A stretch of 7,286 nt of DNA from a bacterium. Its GTDB lineage: Bacteria; B130-G9. Of the stretch, positions 5,983 through 7,286 are shown piece by piece. Within the stretch, counting starts at the first letter, position 1. Each line of letters begins with the position of its first letter. Below the pieces are notes generated by a model. The model searched no databases. It was given only the letters and a program-made list of their open reading frames with translations, and had not been told where the DNA came from. Position numbers and translations under genes: made by a program. The DNA is taken from contig JAGHCW010000142.1 in NCBI GenBank assembly GCA_021160245.1, positions 1 to 7,286 of the forward strand, in the 5' to 3' direction.

Positions 5983-5988
5983 AGTCCG

Positions 5989-7286
5989 ATGAATCGTATT
6001 ATTTCCGTAGCTGCATTCCTCTTGATTATGGTGTCGTGGCCTTGCCTCGCCGGCGAAACCTGGCTCAACTACACATCAGGTTCCTTTGTGTGCGATTTCG
6101 CGCTGGAGGGGGACAACTACGTCTGGTGTGTCGGTCAGGGAGGCGCGACACGGGTTGATATAAGAAACGGCGAGAAGATCAACTACACAAGGGCGGACGG
6201 CCTTCCGTCGAACTGGCTTTATGAGGTTGTCGTCGATAAGAACGGTCGCAAATGGTTCAGCATGTATGGCGACGCGGTCTGCGTCTTTGATGGGGAGACT
6301 TTCAAGACATATACTCCCGAGAACAGCGGGCTGCCGAGGGGATTCACGACGGGGATTATCGGCAGCGCGAGGCGAATGGCGGTTGATACTCGTGGAGGCG
6401 TCTGGTTCGGGAGTGACAAGGGCCCCGTCAGCAGATTCGATAGGGGCAAGTGGACTGTATTTGATGCCGCCAATAGCGGGCTTCCCGACGAAGGTTTGGA
6501 GCCGGTTGTCAGCGACAGATTCGGGAATGTGTGGTTTGCATCATCCGCCGGCCTGACGAAGTTCGACGGCGAGAATTGGACAACATACGATCCCACGGTA
6601 GCCGGCTTGCGCTATTTTTACGTGAGGGATATGGCGGTGGATAGCGACGGCTCCGTCTGGGTTGGGACCCTCTTGAGTGGTTTCTACATCTTCGATGGAG
6701 AGAATTGGACGAAGTGCAATCCCCCATCAACCAGCGAACATTACGGCTCTATTAACGTGGTCGCGATCGACGAATCGGGTCGGAAGTGGATGTCGTCCTA
6801 TTACGGCGGAGTGTCGTCATTTGACGGAGAGAAGTGGGTATCATACACGCCGGAGAATAGCGGCCTTTCGTGGGTATCTTTCGATAGAATACTGATAGAC
6901 CAAAGGGGCAGGAAGTGGACCTCAGAAGTCTCCGGCGGGGCCCGGATCCTCGACGGAATGAACTGGGAGCGGTTCGTTCCCGGCGCATACGACATGCCGG
7001 CGGCGCTGACCGCAATAGCGATGGACCGGGACAATCAGGTCTGGTTCGGTTCCGCTGGCGGAGGCGCAATGTCATTTGATGGTGAGAATTGGACGAATTA
7101 CAACACTAAAAACAGCGGCCTTGCGAATCGCTTTATTCATTGCATTGCGATAGATGGCAAGGGCCGGAGGTGGTTTGGGACATACAATGGCGTCAGCGTC
7201 TTTGACGGCGTGAGCTGGCGCAGCTATGACTCCGAGAACAGCGGACTGGCCGGCCCGATCGTCAAGGCTATCGCCGAGGACCGGAA
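5989..7286 (+). CDS. Secreted multi-blade beta-propeller protein, Reg_prop-like repeats (3' partial)
   Basis: The frame from 5989 stays open to the window end: 432 codons with no stop. Residues 1-21 form a signal peptide (MNRII, hydrophobic core, cleavage after CLA), so the product is exported. The rest is a tandem repeat of about 43 residues with the pattern D-x-x-G-x-x-W-F-G-x-x-x-G-G-x-x-x-F-D-G-E-x-W-x-x-Y-x-x-x-N-S-G-L-P. The first Trp of each unit falls at residues 46, 89, 139, 182, 224, 267, 310, 352 and 395; only the second interval (50) departs from 42-43, owing to an insertion near 118-126. This is the pattern of two-component-regulator propeller (Reg_prop) repeats. In other proteins such blades form the sensor part of hybrid histidine kinases or stand-alone secreted proteins such as PorZ; what follows the blades here is outside the window. 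It is divergent from the polyprenyl synthase operon. Function is unknown. Confidence 0.9.
   Translation, partial: MNRIISVAAFLLIMVSWPCLAGETWLNYTSGSFVCDFALEGDNYVWCVGQGGATRVDIRNGEKINYTRADGLPSNWLYEVVVDKNGRKWFSMYGDAVCVFDGETFKTYTPENSGLPRGFTTGIIGSARRMAVDTRGGVWFGSDKGPVSRFDRGKWTVFDAANSGLPDEGLEPVVSDRFGNVWFASSAGLTKFDGENWTTYDPTVAGLRYFYVRDMAVDSDGSVWVGTLLSGFYIFDGENWTKCNPPSTSEHYGSINVVAIDESGRKWMSSYYGGVSSFDGEKWVSYTPENSGLSWVSFDRILIDQRGRKWTSEVSGGARILDGMNWERFVPGAYDMPAALTAIAMDRDNQVWFGSAGGGAMSFDGENWTNYNTKNSGLANRFIHCIAIDGKGRRWFGTYNGVSVFDGVSWRSYDSENSGLAGPIVKAIAEDR

Noticed and set aside
6219-6596. 125-codon minus-strand frame within the propeller-repeat gene
   Set aside because: It is antisense to clear repeat-coding sequence; its Ser/Pro-rich product follows from the complementary repeat codons.

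Overview
The window reads as a stretch of chromosome from a diderm (Gram-negative type) bacterium with moderate GC. Evidence for a diderm is a secreted YafK/DpaA-type murein L,D-transpeptidase-fold enzyme and a large secreted beta-propeller protein. The mix of an AmmeMemoRadiSam radical SAM enzyme, a stand-alone long-chain polyprenyl diphosphate synthase and a 43-residue Reg_prop-type repeat protein suggests an environmental or uncultivated lineage rather than a familiar model genus; this placement is inference. I see no rRNA, tRNA, CRISPR array, insertion sequence, phage gene or origin.

Layout from left to right. (1) Positions 1-222 (+) hold the 3' end of an unrecognised gene. (2) 274-1494 (+) is a membrane-anchored hypothetical protein whose exported part looks beta-rich. 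(3) 2246-1521 (-) is a secreted YafK/DpaA family protein with an intact His/Cys active site, convergent with gene 2. (4) 2247-2726 is a 480-base intergenic region with a candidate promoter for each flanking gene, an 11-bp interrupted hairpin and a short inverted repeat. (5) 2727-3659 (+) is a pentapeptide-repeat protein. An open frame extends upstream to 2547, but the upstream 60 codons look non-coding and contain a good promoter. (6) 5790-3725 (-) is a two-gene operon: a long-chain polyprenyl diphosphate synthase followed by the AmmeMemoRadiSam radical SAM enzyme. The two overlap by ATGA and share a well-formed sigma70-type promoter at 5835-5863. (7) From 5989 (+) to the window end runs a gene with no stop inside the window. 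It encodes a signal peptide and at least nine tandem propeller repeats of about 43 residues.

Functionally, three products (genes 2, 3 and 7) are predicted to lie in or beyond the inner membrane, and the polyprenyl synthase supplies either a quinone tail or an undecaprenyl-like lipid. There is no obvious single pathway. The most informative linkage is the tight translational coupling of the polyprenyl synthase with the radical SAM member of the uncharacterised AmmeMemoRadiSam system.
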